From Erythrobacter sp. ANT-B3C2 (lineage in GTDB: Bacteria; Pseudomonadota; Alphaproteobacteria; Sphingomonadales; Sphingomonadaceae), in contig LXQI01000001.1 of the NCBI GenBank assembly GCA_001683845.1, positions 23,376 through 87,375 of the forward strand: a stretch of 64,000 nucleotides of DNA. The letters are read 5' to 3'. The notes beneath the pieces were generated by a model, which saw nothing but the letters and a program-made list of their open reading frames with translations, was not told the DNA's origin and did not search any database. Shown here piece by piece: positions 33,276 through 42,361 of this stretch. Position numbers and translations under genes: made by a program. Within the stretch, counting starts at the first letter, position 1. Each line of letters starts with the position of its first letter.

Positions 33276-34127
33276 CTAGGCTGCAGCAGCCGCCGGGGTG
33301 AGGTAGCCCAGCAGCTTGCCCAGCGTGGCGCGCAGGTCCTTGCGGTGCACCACCATGTCCACCATGCCGTGCTCGTGCAGATATTCGGCACGCTGGAACC
33401 CTTCGGGCAGCTTCTCCCGAATGGTTTCCTCGATCACCCGCTGGCCGGCAAAGCCGATTAGCGCCTGCGGTTCGGCGATGTGGATGTCCCCCAGCATCGC
33501 GTAGCTGGCGGTGACGCCGCCGGTGGTGGGATCGGCCAGAACGACGATGTAGGGCAGGCCGGCTTCGCGCAAGCGGCGGGTCATCACCGTGGCGCGGGGC
33601 ATTTGCATGAGGCTCAAAATGCCCTCCTGCATCCGTGCACCGCCCGCCGCGGTGACCGCAACGTAGCCGCAACGCTCTTGCATTGCCCGTGTAGCGCCGT
33701 CGCAAAAGGCCTGGCCGACCGCCTGCCCCATCGAGCCGGCCATGAAGGTGAAATCCTGCACGCCGACCACTGCGCGCTGGCCTTCGATGGCACCGAAGGC
33801 GGCGGTGAAGGCATCGCAATGGGCGTTGGTGGCGCGGGCCTGCTTCAGCCGATCGATGTAGCGCTTGGTGTCGCGGAAGCGCAGCGGATCGTCCGGCACT
33901 TTCGGATCGGGCAGCAGCTCGAAGCCGGGATCGAGCAGCTGGGCGAGCCGGGCGTCGGCGCCGATGCGGCCGTGGTGCTCGCAGCGGGGGCAGACGTAGA
34001 GGTTGGCCTCATATTCGCGGCTGAACAGCATCTCGCTGCAGCCCGGGCATTTGACCCAGAGATTATCGCGCGATTCGCGCTTGGGGGCGAAGGGCAGCGA
34101 GTTGCGGACGCGGCTGATCCAGCTCAT
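33276..34127 (-). CDS. accD: Acetyl-CoA carboxylase carboxyltransferase subunit beta
   Basis: A 283-residue AccD. The N-terminal zinc ribbon has Cys27, Cys30, Cys46 and Cys49 (CPGC...CPRC). The crotonase-like carboxyltransferase domain follows, with [19 protein letters not shown] near residue 125, [14 protein letters not shown] segment [17 protein letters not shown] near 158, [19 protein letters not shown] and [21 protein letters not shown]. It pairs with AccA to transfer CO2 from carboxybiotin to acetyl-CoA, the first step of fatty-acid synthesis. The ATG overlaps the trpA stop by 4 nt, so it is translationally coupled to trpA, as often found in this class. Confidence 0.96.
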   Translation of the reverse strand: MSWISRVRNSLPFAPKRESRDNLWVKCPGCSEMLFSREYEANLYVCPRCEHHGRIGADARLAQLLDPGFELLPDPKVPDDPLRFRDTKRYIDRLKQARATNAHCDAFTAAFGAIEGQRAVVGVQDFTFMAGSMGQAVGQAFCDGATRAMQERCGYVAVTAAGGARMQEGILSLMQMPRATVMTRRLREAGLPYIVVLADPTTGGVTASYAMLGDIHIAEPQALIGFAGQRVIEETIREKLPEGFQRAEYLHEHGMVDMVVHRKDLRATLGKLLGYLTPAAAAA

Positions 34128-34915
34128 GCGGCAAGCTTTCGGGCGTTGTGGATGGCGTGGGAGAGCTGGCCGGCGAGGTGGCGCAGGTGCTCGGGAGCGG
34201 CGGCGCCGTGCTGTTCGACCAGCTCGACGAAGGCGGAGCCGACCACCACCCCATCAGCCACGCGGGCGATCGCGGCGGCCTGTTCGGGCGTGCGCACGCC
34301 GAAGCCGACCGCAAGGGGCAGATCGGTGAAGCGGCGCAGGCGCTCGATGGCCTGCTCGATGGAGGCAAGCACCGCCTGCTGCTTGCCGGTGATGCCCGCG
34401 ACCGAAACGTAATAGAGGAACCCGCCCGCGCCATCGAGCACGGCGGGCAGGCGGGCCTCGTCGGTGGTGGGGGTGGCGAGGCGGATGAGCGCGATGCCCT
34501 TGTCGTTCAGCGCGGGGCCGAGATCCTCGTGCTCCTCAGGCGCGAGATCGACGCAGATCACGCCATCGACGCCAGCTTCGTGGGCGGCGGAGGCGAACCA
34601 TTCGGGGCCACGGCGGACCATCGGGTTGGCATAGCCCATCAGCACCAGCGGGGTTCCGGGGTGGCGGGCACGGAAGGCGCGGGCGATGGCAAACACCTCG
34701 GCGGTCTTCGTGCCGCGTGCCAGCGAGCGGATGTTGGCGTTCTGGATCGCGGGCCCGTCGGCCATCGGATCGGTGAAGGGCATGCCCAATTCGATGACGT
34801 CCGCGCCACCTTCGACCAGCGCGTCGAGATTGGCCGAGGTGTCGCCGTCGCCAGCGGTGAGGAAGGCGACGAGCGCCGGACGGGGCTGAGCGAAGGTGGT
34901 GGCGAGGCGGGTCAA
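34124..34915 (-). CDS. trpA: Tryptophan synthase alpha chain
   Basis: A 263-residue TIM-barrel enzyme that cleaves indole-3-glycerol phosphate and passes indole to TrpB. Family blocks are [31 protein letters not shown] (catalytic Glu and Asp), [37 protein letters not shown] and [11 protein letters not shown] with VVVGSAFVE. The start is TTG at 34913-34915 (TTGACCCGC), because homologues start MTRLA and because this codon overlaps the TGA of the preceding 65-residue gene (TTGA). A longer open frame upstream is the antisense of that small gene. It overlaps accD by 4 nt at its end. Confidence 0.93.
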   Translation of the reverse strand: MTRLATTFAQPRPALVAFLTAGDGDTSANLDALVEGGADVIELGMPFTDPMADGPAIQNANIRSLARGTKTAEVFAIARAFRARHPGTPLVLMGYANPMVRRGPEWFASAAHEAGVDGVICVDLAPEEHEDLGPALNDKGIALIRLATPTTDEARLPAVLDGAGGFLYYVSVAGITGKQQAVLASIEQAIERLRRFTDLPLAVGFGVRTPEQAAAIARVADGVVVGSAFVELVEQHGAAAPEHLRHLAGQLSHAIHNARKLAA

Positions 34916-35109
34916 CGCGCCTTGTCCCGCGAGACGCCCTTGTCGAGGACAACGGCCATGATCGAGATCAGGACGATCACGACCCACGATGGGGCCTGAA
35001 ACCGATCCCCCAGCGCGAAGATCAAACTGACGAATGGAAAGCCGACGGCCTGGATGGCGACTGCGCTCGCAAAGATGACGGCCGAGCGGCGATCGAGAGT
35101 GTCCGTCAC
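34912..35109 (-). CDS. 65-residue membrane protein between trpB and trpA
   Basis: A small integral membrane protein starting with GTG at 35107-35109: [19 protein letters not shown], a first hydrophobic segment to about residue 33 ([18 protein letters not shown]), a short polar turn (RFQAPS) and a second helix [17 protein letters not shown], ending basic (SRDKAR). Two helices form a hairpin with both ends probably cytosolic. The start overlaps the trpB stop (GTGA) and its stop overlaps the trpA start (TTGA), so it is locked between the two synthase genes by 4-nt overlaps. That is strong evidence for translation. No family was recognised, and its link with tryptophan synthesis is unclear. Confidence 0.8.
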   Translation of the reverse strand: MTDTLDRRSAVIFASAVAIQAVGFPFVSLIFALGDRFQAPSWVVIVLISIMAVVLDKGVSRDKAR

Positions 35110-36338
35110 ATCTCCACTCCCAGCGCCTCGGCGACGGTGAAGATGTCCTTGTCGCCGCGGCCGCAGAGGTTGGCGAGGATGATCGCCTCCTGCGGCATGT
35201 CGCGGGCGCACTTTACCAGCGCGGCGATGGCGTGGCTGGGTTCGAGGGCGGGGATGATGCCTTCGGTGCGGCAGAGCAGCTGGAAGGCGTCCAGCGCTTC
35301 GGTATCGGTGATCGCGGTGTATTCGACGCGGCCGGTTTCTTTCAGCCAGGCGTGCTCGGGGCCGATGCCGGGGTAATCGAGGCCCGCGCTGATCGAATGG
35401 GCCTCGGCGATCTGGCCGTCATCGTCCTGCAGCAAATAGGTCTTGTTGCCGTGGAGGATGCCGGGGAAACCGCCCGCGAGGCTGGCGGCGTGCTGCTTGT
35501 CGAGCCCGTGACCGGCCGCTTCCACGCCCAGCATGGCAACCTCGGAATCGTCGAGGAAGGGGTGGAACAGGCCAATGGCGTTGGAGCCGCCACCGATCGC
35601 CGCCACCAGCAGATCGGGCAGACGGCCGGTGCGCCCCAGCATCTGCTCGCGTGCTTCCTTGCCGATGACGCTCTGAAAATCGCGCACCATTTCCGGGTAG
35701 GGATGGGGGCCGGCGGCGGTGCCGATGATGTAGAACGTGTCGTGGACGTTGGCGACCCAATCGCGCAGGCCCTCGTTCATCGCGTCCTTGAGCGTGGCGG
35801 CGCCGCTGGTGACGGGGATCACCTCGGCGCCGAGCAGCTTCATGCGGAACACGTTGGGCTGCTGGCGGGCGACATCGGTGGCGCCCATGTAGATGACACA
35901 GGGCAGGCCGAAGCGCGCGCAGACGGTGGCGGTGGCGACGCCGTGCTGGCCGGCGCCGGTTTCGGCGATGATGCGCGTCTTGCCCATGCGGATCGCCAGC
36001 AAGATCTGGCCGATGCAATTGTTGATCTTGTGCGCGCCGGTGTGGTTCAGCTCGTCGCGCTTGAACCAGATCTGCGCGCCCATGTTATCTGGCGCATCGG
36101 CGCGGAGGCGCTCGGTCAGGCGCTCGGCGTAATAGAGCGGGCTGGGGCGGCCGACGTAATGTTCGAGCAGGTCTTCGAACTGGGTGGTGAAGGCAGGGTC
36201 CGCCTTGGCGGCGCGATATTCGCGGTCCAGCTCCAGCACCAGCGGCATCAGCGTTTCGGCGACATAGCGGCCGCCATAGGGGCCGAAATGGCCGCGTTCG
36301 TCCGGCTGGTTGCGGAAGGAGTTGGGCTGATCTGTCAT
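35106..36338 (-). CDS. trpB: Tryptophan synthase beta chain
   Basis: A 410-residue PLP enzyme that condenses indole with serine. Blocks seen are [19 protein letters not shown] near the start, [31 protein letters not shown] with the PLP-binding lysine near residue 92, [42 protein letters not shown] near 238, the GVEAAGHGL region and [14 protein letters not shown] near 355. The length is typical of TrpB1. It starts a minus-strand run with the 65-residue membrane protein, trpA, accD and folC, and is divergent from a small outer-membrane-type gene (36477). Confidence 0.97.
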   Translation of the reverse strand: MTDQPNSFRNQPDERGHFGPYGGRYVAETLMPLVLELDREYRAAKADPAFTTQFEDLLEHYVGRPSPLYYAERLTERLRADAPDNMGAQIWFKRDELNHTGAHKINNCIGQILLAIRMGKTRIIAETGAGQHGVATATVCARFGLPCVIYMGATDVARQQPNVFRMKLLGAEVIPVTSGAATLKDAMNEGLRDWVANVHDTFYIIGTAAGPHPYPEMVRDFQSVIGKEAREQMLGRTGRLPDLLVAAIGGGSNAIGLFHPFLDDSEVAMLGVEAAGHGLDKQHAASLAGGFPGILHGNKTYLLQDDDGQIAEAHSISAGLDYPGIGPEHAWLKETGRVEYTAITDTEALDAFQLLCRTEGIIPALEPSHAIAALVKCARDMPQEAIILANLCGRGDKDIFTVAEALGVEM

Positions 36339-36476
36339 AATCGCGCACGCGACTGCCAGAGGCTCTGATGCTTGTCCAGCCAGCCGCCGGACTCGCCAAG
36401 CGAGCGCCGTTCAGCATTGAGGCGGGACGCTTGGTGCATGCCGGGTGCTGTATCCAGATTGTTACGGAGATTGAGT

Positions 36477-36929
36477 ATGAAGTTCTACGCACTGGCGGCG
36501 GCGACCGCGCTTGCCGCTACCATCGCTGCGCCCGCATCGGCAGATGAAATCCGCGCCGAAGCGCGCGGCGGCGTCCTGATCGCCAACGGCAACACCGAAG
36601 CGGTGGTGGGCATTGCGGGTGGCTATGACGCCGCCATGGGTCCGGGGGCATTCGTGGGGGCGGAGGTTTCGGCCGACAAGGCGCTGGCCCGGGGTGCGGA
36701 CGTCTATGTGGGCGTGACAGGACGCGGCGGCGTGCGGCTGGCCGGCGGCGACAAGGTGTTCGGCGCGGCCGGCTACACTTTCGCCCCGGGCGACAATGCA
36801 TGGCACCTTGGGGCTGGCTACGAAAAGCAGATGCGCAACAATTTGTATTGGAAAGCCGAGTACCGGCACTTCTTCGGCGATGTGAGCGGCGGCGACCAGA
36901 TCGTCGGCGGCATCGGCTTGAAGTTCTGA
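36477..36929 (+). CDS. Small outer-membrane beta-barrel-type protein
   Basis: A 150-residue exported protein. The signal peptide is MKFYALAAATALAATIAAPA cut after ASA. The mature part is a succession of short amphipathic strands rich in Gly (GGVLIANGNTEAVVGIAGGY, GAFVGAEVSADKAL, VYVGVTGRGGVRL) ending in YRHFFGDVSGGDQ and IVGGIGLKF, with a terminal Phe as in outer-membrane barrels. It resembles the small porin/opacity-like proteins of sphingomonads. It is inserted on the opposite strand between trpB and trpF, which are otherwise adjacent in many relatives. A purine-rich GGAGATTGAGT leader precedes the ATG. Confidence 0.78.
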   Translation: MKFYALAAATALAATIAAPASADEIRAEARGGVLIANGNTEAVVGIAGGYDAAMGPGAFVGAEVSADKALARGADVYVGVTGRGGVRLAGGDKVFGAAGYTFAPGDNAWHLGAGYEKQMRNNLYWKAEYRHFFGDVSGGDQIVGGIGLKF

Positions 36930-36978
36930 GCATGCAGGAAGGGCGGCCCTGCCGGGGGTTGCCCGTCCTCGTGCCTCC

Positions 36979-37611
36979 TTAAGCCGCGGCGGCACGGATG
37001 AAGGCACGGATCTTGTCGACGTCCTTGATTCCGGGCGCGCTTTCCACCCCCGAAGATACATCGACCAGCGGCGCGCCGGTGGTGCGCAAAGCCTCGGCCA
37101 CATTGCCCGGCGTTAACCCGCCGGCGAGGCCCCAGGCGAGGGTGTGGCGGTGGCCAGCGAGCAGCGACCAATCCATCGCGATGCCATTGCCGCCGGGCAG
37201 CAGCTTCGTGGCCGGCGCATCGTAGAGCAGCAGATCGGCGACGCCAGAAAAGCGCTGGGCGCGATCCAGCGTGCCCGCATCCTTCAGCCCGACAGCCTTC
37301 CAGATGCCGATTGCGACGTTCTGCTTGATGAGCGCCAGCCATTCGGGCGTCTCGCTGCCGTGGAACTGCACGATGTCCGGCTTCACTGCCTGCAACGCGG
37401 CGACGGTGGGCTGGGGTTGCTGGTTGACCAGCAGCAGCACGATTTTGACACGGGCCGGCACTCGGGCGCGCAGGGCGGCGGCTTGTTCGAGCGAAAGGTG
37501 GCGGGGGCTCGGCTCGTGGTGGACGAGGCCGATGTGGGTGGCGCCGGCTTCGACTGCCGCATCGACCGTCTCGGGGCTGGAGAGGCCGCAGATCTTGATC
37601 TCGGGGGGCAT
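36979..37611 (-). CDS. trpF: Phosphoribosylanthranilate isomerase
   Basis: A 210-residue TIM barrel that isomerises phosphoribosylanthranilate in tryptophan synthesis. The start EIKICGLSSPETVDAA carries the catalytic cysteine, LVNQQPQP and VQFHGSETPEWL follow, LLYDAPA has the catalytic aspartate near residue 126, and the phosphate-binding GLAGGLTPGNVAEAL and VDVSSGVESAPGIKD end the domain. The length matches the family. Only 1 nt separates it from the upstream VOC-family gene, so they are co-transcribed. Its end converges on the small outer-membrane gene that separates it from trpB. Confidence 0.95.
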   Translation of the reverse strand: MPPEIKICGLSSPETVDAAVEAGATHIGLVHHEPSPRHLSLEQAAALRARVPARVKIVLLLVNQQPQPTVAALQAVKPDIVQFHGSETPEWLALIKQNVAIGIWKAVGLKDAGTLDRAQRFSGVADLLLYDAPATKLLPGGNGIAMDWSLLAGHRHTLAWGLAGGLTPGNVAEALRTTGAPLVDVSSGVESAPGIKDVDKIRAFIRAAAA

Positions 37612-37612
37612 G

Positions 37613-37987
37613 TCAGGCGCTTTCTGGCGGGGTCTGGACCAGGCGGAGGAGGGTGCCGTCCGCGTCCACCAGATAGGCGATCTCAAGCCCGCTGGGCTCG
37701 CGCCGAGGGGCGACGAAGCGGGGGATGCCGTGCGGGTTCTCGGGGACGCCGGCCGCGCGGCATTGTGCGACCGTGGCGGCGAGATCGTCGAGGCGAAGGC
37801 AGCAACCAAAGTGGCTTTCGCGGGGGTCGAGCGCGGGGTGGGGGAAGAATTCAAGCCAGATCGCGCCGCGCCGCAGGATCATCCAGTGATCGGAGCGGAA
37901 GTGCTGCGCGAAGCCCAGCGGGGCGTAGAACGCGGCCGTGGCGTCAAACGAGCGCGAAGGCAGGTTGGGGGTGGCGAAATCGGCCAT
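37613..37987 (-). CDS. VOC-superfamily (bleomycin-resistance-like) protein
   Basis: A 124-residue vicinal-oxygen-chelate fold protein. The opening NLPSRSFDATAAFYAPLGF is the usual first beta-alpha-beta module, WLEFFPHPALDPRES and the second half (GLEIAYLVDADGTLLRLVQTP) complete it. Homologues in this order are annotated as bleomycin resistance proteins, which sequester the drug as dimers, but many related proteins have no antibiotic role, so the name is a family label. It is embedded in a biosynthetic operon 1 nt before trpF and 58 nt after the SIMPL-domain gene, which suggests co-expression rather than a dedicated resistance unit. Confidence 0.85.
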   Translation of the reverse strand: MADFATPNLPSRSFDATAAFYAPLGFAQHFRSDHWMILRRGAIWLEFFPHPALDPRESHFGCCLRLDDLAATVAQCRAAGVPENPHGIPRFVAPRREPSGLEIAYLVDADGTLLRLVQTPPESA

Positions 37988-38045
37988 GCACGCGCCCTTA
38001 GCGGCTCGGGCGCGCGGCTGTCGAGCGCCTGTCGGTCGGCTGTCG

Positions 38046-38843
38046 CTAGCGCGGGGCGAGCTCGTAAAGCACGGTGATGGTGGCGTTCATCTGCAGCTCG
38101 CCGGGCTGGACCGGAGTGGGCGCGGCGGCGGATTGGAGCCGTTCGGCGCGGGCGAACATCGGGGGTGGGCCGGAATAGCCCCCGCCCTCGGTGATCGAGA
38201 GCACGCGGGTGATCCGCAGGCCCGCCGCCCCGGCGTAGAGTTCGGCGCGCTGGCGGGCCTTGGCCATCGCATCCAGCCGGGCCTCGTCCAACGCGGGCTC
38301 GGGATCGTCCATCTGGAACATAGGGCCGTTGATCTGGTTGGCGCCGGCCCGCGCCAGTGTGTCGATCACTCGGCCAAAATCGTCGAGATCGCGCTGGCGG
38401 ATCGAGACGTTGTTGCTGGCCTGGTAACCGATGATGCGCGGGCCCATCTGCTCGGGCGGCAGCGGCGTGCCGCGCTCCGGACCGGAGAGGGCAGCCCGCA
38501 TCGCTTCGCGCTCGAGATCGGCATAAATCGGCTGGATTGAGATGTTGCTGGTCTGGATGTCGCGTTCGGCAATGCCCGCGCGGCGCAGGGCGGCGATGAC
38601 CTGGGTCATGGCGGTGGAATTCTCGGCCAGCGCGGCGGCGGCGGTATCGCCCTGGGTGGTGACGCCAGCGGTGAACACCGCCAGTTCGGGCTCGCGCAGG
38701 CTGCGCCCTTCCGCGCTGACCGAGAGCAGCGTGTTGCCGGGCGCGATCTCGACTGCGGGCTGGGCGACCTGTGCCAAGGCGGGCGTGGCGGCCAGCGCGA
38801 GGGTCGAGGCGAGGGTGGTGGCGAGCAGCGGGCGAAGGTTCAT
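38046..38843 (-). CDS. SIMPL-domain (DUF541) periplasmic protein
   Basis: A 265-residue exported protein with a signal peptide (MNLRPLLATTLASTLALAAT, cut after ALAQ) and a SIMPL/DUF541 domain. The conserved features are LLSVSAEGRSLREPELAVFTAGV at the mature start, RRAGIAERDIQTSNISIQP near residue 100, GYQASNNVSIRQRDLDDFGRVID, and ARLDAMAKARQRAELYAGAAG near 205, ending NATITVLYELAP. Relatives in other bacteria (BP26, YggE) form oligomeric periplasmic or outer-membrane assemblies and influence oxidative stress, but the function is undefined. It sits between pyrF and the VOC gene on the same strand. Confidence 0.92.
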   Translation of the reverse strand: MNLRPLLATTLASTLALAATPALAQVAQPAVEIAPGNTLLSVSAEGRSLREPELAVFTAGVTTQGDTAAAALAENSTAMTQVIAALRRAGIAERDIQTSNISIQPIYADLEREAMRAALSGPERGTPLPPEQMGPRIIGYQASNNVSIRQRDLDDFGRVIDTLARAGANQINGPMFQMDDPEPALDEARLDAMAKARQRAELYAGAAGLRITRVLSITEGGGYSGPPPMFARAERLQSAAAPTPVQPGELQMNATITVLYELAPR

Positions 38844-38932
38844 CGACGGGGCTCCTGATGGAATGCGGCAAGCATGTGACTTGCTGCTCCTTTCCGGCGG
38901 GTTAATCGGGCAAGGCGTTCGTCGATCGAGTG

Positions 38933-39607
38933 CTACAGAGTGCCTTCGATGGCGCGCGCGGCGGCTAGCGGATTGGGCGCGCGGGTGATCGGGCGGCCGA
39001 TCACCAGCACGCTGGCACCCGCATCGCGCGCCTGGCGCGGGGTGACGGTGCGTCGCTGATCGCCGGCGGTGTTTTCGGGCAGGCGCAGGCCGGGCACGAC
39101 GAGGAAGCCGTCCTTCCACTGCGCATGCACCGCGGCCACCTCCTGCCCTGAGCAGACCACGCCATCCAGCCCCGATGTGTGCGCCAGTTCGGCCAGCCGC
39201 AGCACCTGATCATGCGCGGTGCCCTCAATGCCGGTGCGCTGCAGGTCGCGCTCGTCGAGGCTGGTCAGCATGGTCACGGCGACCACCTTGCAATGCTCGC
39301 CGGCGGCGGCCCTGGCATCCTCCATCATCGCGCGCCCGCCGGTGGCGTGGACGGTGACGATGGCGGGTTCGAGCACGCGGATCGCCTGCATCGCGCCGGC
39401 CACGGTGTTGGGAATGTCGTGGAGCTTGAGATCGAGGAACAGCGGCAGGCCGAGCCGGGCGATTTCGTGCACCCCGTGGTGGCCGTGGGCGCAGAAGAAT
39501 TCGAGCCCCAGCTTGATCCCGCCGACATGGCCCTTCACGCGGCTCGCCAGCGCCACGGCCGCATCCAACTGCGGCAGATCGAGCGCGAGGTAGATCGGGC
39601 TGGTCAC
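38933..39607 (-). CDS. pyrF: Orotidine 5'-phosphate decarboxylase
   Basis: A 224-residue TIM barrel that makes UMP from OMP. The start SPIYLALDLPQLDAAVALA and KLGLEFFCAHG lead to the catalytic segment LFLDLKLHDIPNTVAGA (Lys/Asp tetrad) near residue 58. VTVHATGGRAMMEDA, CSGQEVAAV, VVPGLRLP and the phosphate-binding VIGRPITRAPNPLAAA near the end are all present. It overlaps the upstream lapA gene by 4 nt (39604-39607). The lapA-pyrF-...-trpF arrangement is a familiar alphaproteobacterial neighbourhood. Confidence 0.96.
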   Translation of the reverse strand: MTSPIYLALDLPQLDAAVALASRVKGHVGGIKLGLEFFCAHGHHGVHEIARLGLPLFLDLKLHDIPNTVAGAMQAIRVLEPAIVTVHATGGRAMMEDARAAAGEHCKVVAVTMLTSLDERDLQRTGIEGTAHDQVLRLAELAHTSGLDGVVCSGQEVAAVHAQWKDGFLVVPGLRLPENTAGDQRRTVTPRQARDAGASVLVIGRPITRAPNPLAAARAIEGTL

Positions 39608-40047
39608 CGGTCTCGCGGGCCGAATTCGTCGACCCGAGCGCCAGGGGCCGGATTGGGTTCGGGATGCGGCGGTTCGAGGTTGGTGCCGGAGCGATCACGG
39701 TCAAGCGGCGGCTCCACCCGGATGTCGGTGGATGCGGGTCCGGATCGGGAGCCGGGCGTCTGATGGGGCAGCGGCTCGGCGGCGGGCTCATGCGCCAGGG
39801 CGGCGGCGCGGGCGGAGGATTCGAGCGAGCCGATCCGGCGGTGCAGGTGCCATTTGGAGGCCCGGTGCAGCAGCCACATCGGCACCAGCCCGATCAGGAA
39901 GGAGACCACCACCACCGCGGGCAGCTTGGTATCCCATACCAGATTGTCCCAGATCTGGACCTCGACCTCCTGGTCCCAATTGGCGATGGCGAAGATCAGC
40001 AGCACCGCCAGCAGCAGCACCCAGACGATCGTGCGGACGATGTTCAC
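39604..40047 (-). CDS. LapA-domain (DUF1049) inner-membrane protein
   Basis: A 147-residue protein of the lipopolysaccharide-assembly protein A domain family. Two N-terminal helices (IVWVLLLAVLLIFAIANW and LPAVVVVSFLIGLVPMWLLHRAS) frame a short periplasmic segment, the layout of LapA, which in enterobacteria helps regulate LPS synthesis with LapB. The remainder is a cytosolic Pro/Glu/Arg-rich, probably disordered tail (EPPLDRDRSGTNLEPPHPEP). No lapB is adjacent. Its stop overlaps the pyrF start by 4 nt, so the two are coupled. Confidence 0.85.
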   Translation of the reverse strand: MNIVRTIVWVLLLAVLLIFAIANWDQEVEVQIWDNLVWDTKLPAVVVVSFLIGLVPMWLLHRASKWHLHRRIGSLESSARAAALAHEPAAEPLPHQTPGSRSGPASTDIRVEPPLDRDRSGTNLEPPHPEPNPAPGARVDEFGPRDR

Positions 40048-40123
40048 CGGCGGCTCCTTTGCCCATTAACGGAAAATGCTATAACTATCCGGCGCCCAAG
40101 GGAAGCGATCAGCCGAAGACGCC

Positions 40124-41440
40124 TCAACCAAAGACGCGGGCGAAGATGTGGTCCACCTGCGCGAAGTGGTAGCCGAGGTCGAACTTGTCCTCCAGTTCGG
40201 CTTCGCCGAGCGCGGCGGTGACTTCGGGGTCTGCCTTCAGCAGCTCCAGCAGCGACAGCTTCCCGTCGGATTGCCACACCTGCATCGCGTTGCGCTGGAC
40301 GATGGCATAGGCATCCTCGCGGCTGACGCCCGCCTGCGTCAGAGCCAGCAGCACGCGCTGGGAGTGGACGAGGCCGCCCATCCGGTCGAGGTTAGACTGC
40401 ATCCGCTCGGGGTAGACCAGCAGCTTGTCGACCACGCCGGTGAGACGGGCGAGGGCGAAATCGAGCGTGATGCAGGCATCGGGGCCGATGAAGCGCTCCA
40501 CCGAGGAATGCGAGATATCGCGCTCGTGCCACAGCGCCACGTTCTCCATGGCGGGCAGCGCGGCGGCGCGGACCACGCGGGCGAGACCGGTGAGGTTCTC
40601 GGTCAGCACCGGGTTGCGCTTGTGCGGCATGGCGCTGGAGCCCTTCTGGCCGGGGGCGAAATATTCCTCCGCCTCCAGCACCTCGGTGCGCTGGAGGTGG
40701 CGGATCTCCACCGCCAGCCGCTCGACTGAGCTGGCGATCACCCCCAGCGTCGCGAAGAACATCGCGTGCCGATCGCGCGGGATCACCTGGGTAGAGATGG
40801 GCTCGGGCACGAGGCCGAGCTGGGTGGCGACATGCTCCTCCACCCGCGGATCGATATTGGCGAAGGTCCCGACCGCGCCGCTGACCATGCAGGTGGCGAT
40901 CTCCGCCCGGGCGGCCTGCAGCCGGGTGCGGCAGCGGGCGAATTCGGCATGGGCCTGCGCCAGCTTGAGACCGAAGGTGACGGGCTCGGCATGGATGCCA
41001 TGGCTGCGGCCTATGGTGGGGGTGTATTTGTGCTCCTGCGCGCGGCGTTCGAGCGCGGCCAGCAGCTGGTCGAGATCTTCGAGCAGCAGGTCGGCCGAGC
41101 GGGCGAGCTGCACCGCCAGCGTGGTATCGAGCACGTCCGAGCTGGTCATGCCCTGGTGCATGAAGCGCGCTTCCTCCCCCACCTGTTCGGCGACCCAAGT
41201 GAGGAAGGCGATGACATCGTGCTTCGTCACCGCCTCGATCGCGTCGATCGCCGCAACGTCGATCGCGGGATCGGTGCGCCACCAGTTCCAAAGCGCCTCG
41301 GCGCCAGCTGGCGGCACCACGCCCAGCTCGGCCAGCTTTTGCGTGGCGTGCGCCTCGATCTCGAACCAGATGCGGTACTTGGCTTCCGGCTCCCACAGGG
41401 CGACCATGGCGGGGCGGGAGTAGCGGGGGACCATGGGCAA
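40124..41440 (-). CDS. purB: Adenylosuccinate lyase
   Basis: A 438-residue fumarase/aspartase-superfamily enzyme that removes fumarate from SAICAR and adenylosuccinate in purine synthesis. The start [20 protein letters not shown] is typical of the Bacillus-type Pur[15 protein letters not shown] and [18 protein letters not shown] carry the catalytic Ser/His, and the family signature [17 protein letters not shown] lies near residue 265. The C-terminal domain [21 protein letters not shown] is complete. The gene stands 76 nt upstream of lapA-pyrF on the same strand, linking purine and pyrimidine synthesis in one minus-strand block. Confidence 0.96.
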   Translation of the reverse strand: MPMVPRYSRPAMVALWEPEAKYRIWFEIEAHATQKLAELGVVPPAGAEALWNWWRTDPAIDVAAIDAIEAVTKHDVIAFLTWVAEQVGEEARFMHQGMTSSDVLDTTLAVQLARSADLLLEDLDQLLAALERRAQEHKYTPTIGRSHGIHAEPVTFGLKLAQAHAEFARCRTRLQAARAEIATCMVSGAVGTFANIDPRVEEHVATQLGLVPEPISTQVIPRDRHAMFFATLGVIASSVERLAVEIRHLQRTEVLEAEEYFAPGQKGSSAMPHKRNPVLTENLTGLARVVRAAALPAMENVALWHERDISHSSVERFIGPDACITLDFALARLTGVVDKLLVYPERMQSNLDRMGGLVHSQRVLLALTQAGVSREDAYAIVQRNAMQVWQSDGKLSLLELLKADPEVTAALGEAELEDKFDLGYHFAQVDHIFARVFG

Positions 41441-41487
41441 CTCCGGTGTTGGGGATGGCGCGCGGCTAGGGCGGGGTGCCGGTCAGA

Positions 41488-42327
41488 TCAAGCCCCTCCC
41501 ATCAACCCTCGGGCGCGCAGCGAGACATGGCCTTCCTTGCCCACGATGACATGATCGTGGACGGTGATGCCCACCAGCCGCCCGGCCTCCGCGATGCGGT
41601 GGGTGAGCTGGATATCGGCGCGGCTGGGCTCGGGATTGCCGCTGGGGTGGTTGTGCACCAGGATCAGCGCGCTGGCGCCGGAATCGAGCGCATGGTGGAT
41701 CACCTCGCGCGGGTGGACCGAGGCTTCGTCGATCGTGCCTTCGCTGATGTGCTCGTCCTTGATGAGGCGGTTCTTGCTGTCGAGGTAGAGCACCCGCACC
41801 CGCTCGCGGGTGAGGTGGGCCATATCGATTGCGAGATAGTCGATCAGCGCATTCCAACTGCTCAGCAGCGGCTGGTCGCGCACCTGCGCGCGGGCCATGC
41901 GCCGGGCGGCGGCGGTGGCGATCATGATCACCCCCACACTCTGCCGGCCGATGCCCGAGACCTGCATCAGCGCATCCGGGCTTGCGTTGAGCACAGCCGG
42001 GAGGGACCCGAAGCGCTTGATCAGCGCTTTGGCCAGCGGCTTGGTGTCGCCGGTGCGGCGGGCGCCGAACAGCAGGAATTCCAGCACCTCGTAATCGGCC
42101 AGCGCCTCCGCGCCGCCTTCGATCAGGCGATCGCGCAGCCGTTCGCGGTGGCCGGTGCCGTGGAAATCGGCTGCGGGCTCGCGTTTCAGGGGCGCCTTCC
42201 CGGCGTGCGGAGCCGGGTCGGGAGCCAGGGCGCCGGACGTCTCCAGCGGCAGGCGGCCGCTCCAGGCAGCGGGATTTTCGTGCTCCCGGTCTTCGTCCAA
42301 CGGCGGGACCTCCTTGATAGACCGCAT
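41488..42327 (-). CDS. radC: RadC family JAMM/MPN+ protein
   Basis: A 279-residue RadC (YeeS/JAB) family protein. A helix-hairpin-helix-like segment precedes it (LNASPDALMQVSGIGRQSVGV), then the JAMM metalloprotease-like domain VRVLYLDSKNRLIKDEHISEG with the metal motif ALILVHNHPSGNPEPSRADI (HxHx7D). Older literature called it a DNA repair protein, which is doubtful. The start MRSIKEVPPLDEDREHE at 42327 is the best ATG; the N-terminal 60 residues are poorly conserved. It is divergent from ydbH with only 34 nt between start codons, so promoters of each must lie inside the other gene. Confidence 0.9.
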   Translation of the reverse strand: MRSIKEVPPLDEDREHENPAAWSGRLPLETSGALAPDPAPHAGKAPLKREPAADFHGTGHRERLRDRLIEGGAEALADYEVLEFLLFGARRTGDTKPLAKALIKRFGSLPAVLNASPDALMQVSGIGRQSVGVIMIATAAARRMARAQVRDQPLLSSWNALIDYLAIDMAHLTRERVRVLYLDSKNRLIKDEHISEGTIDEASVHPREVIHHALDSGASALILVHNHPSGNPEPSRADIQLTHRIAEAGRLVGITVHDHVIVGKEGHVSLRARGLMGGA

Positions 42328-42361
42328 TGCCTTTGCCCGGGCAGCAGCGCAAGTGGCGGAA

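Noticed and set aside
37613..37987. A dedicated bleomycin-resistance gene.
   Set aside because: It is a general VOC fold embedded in a biosynthetic operon; the resistance label is only a family name.
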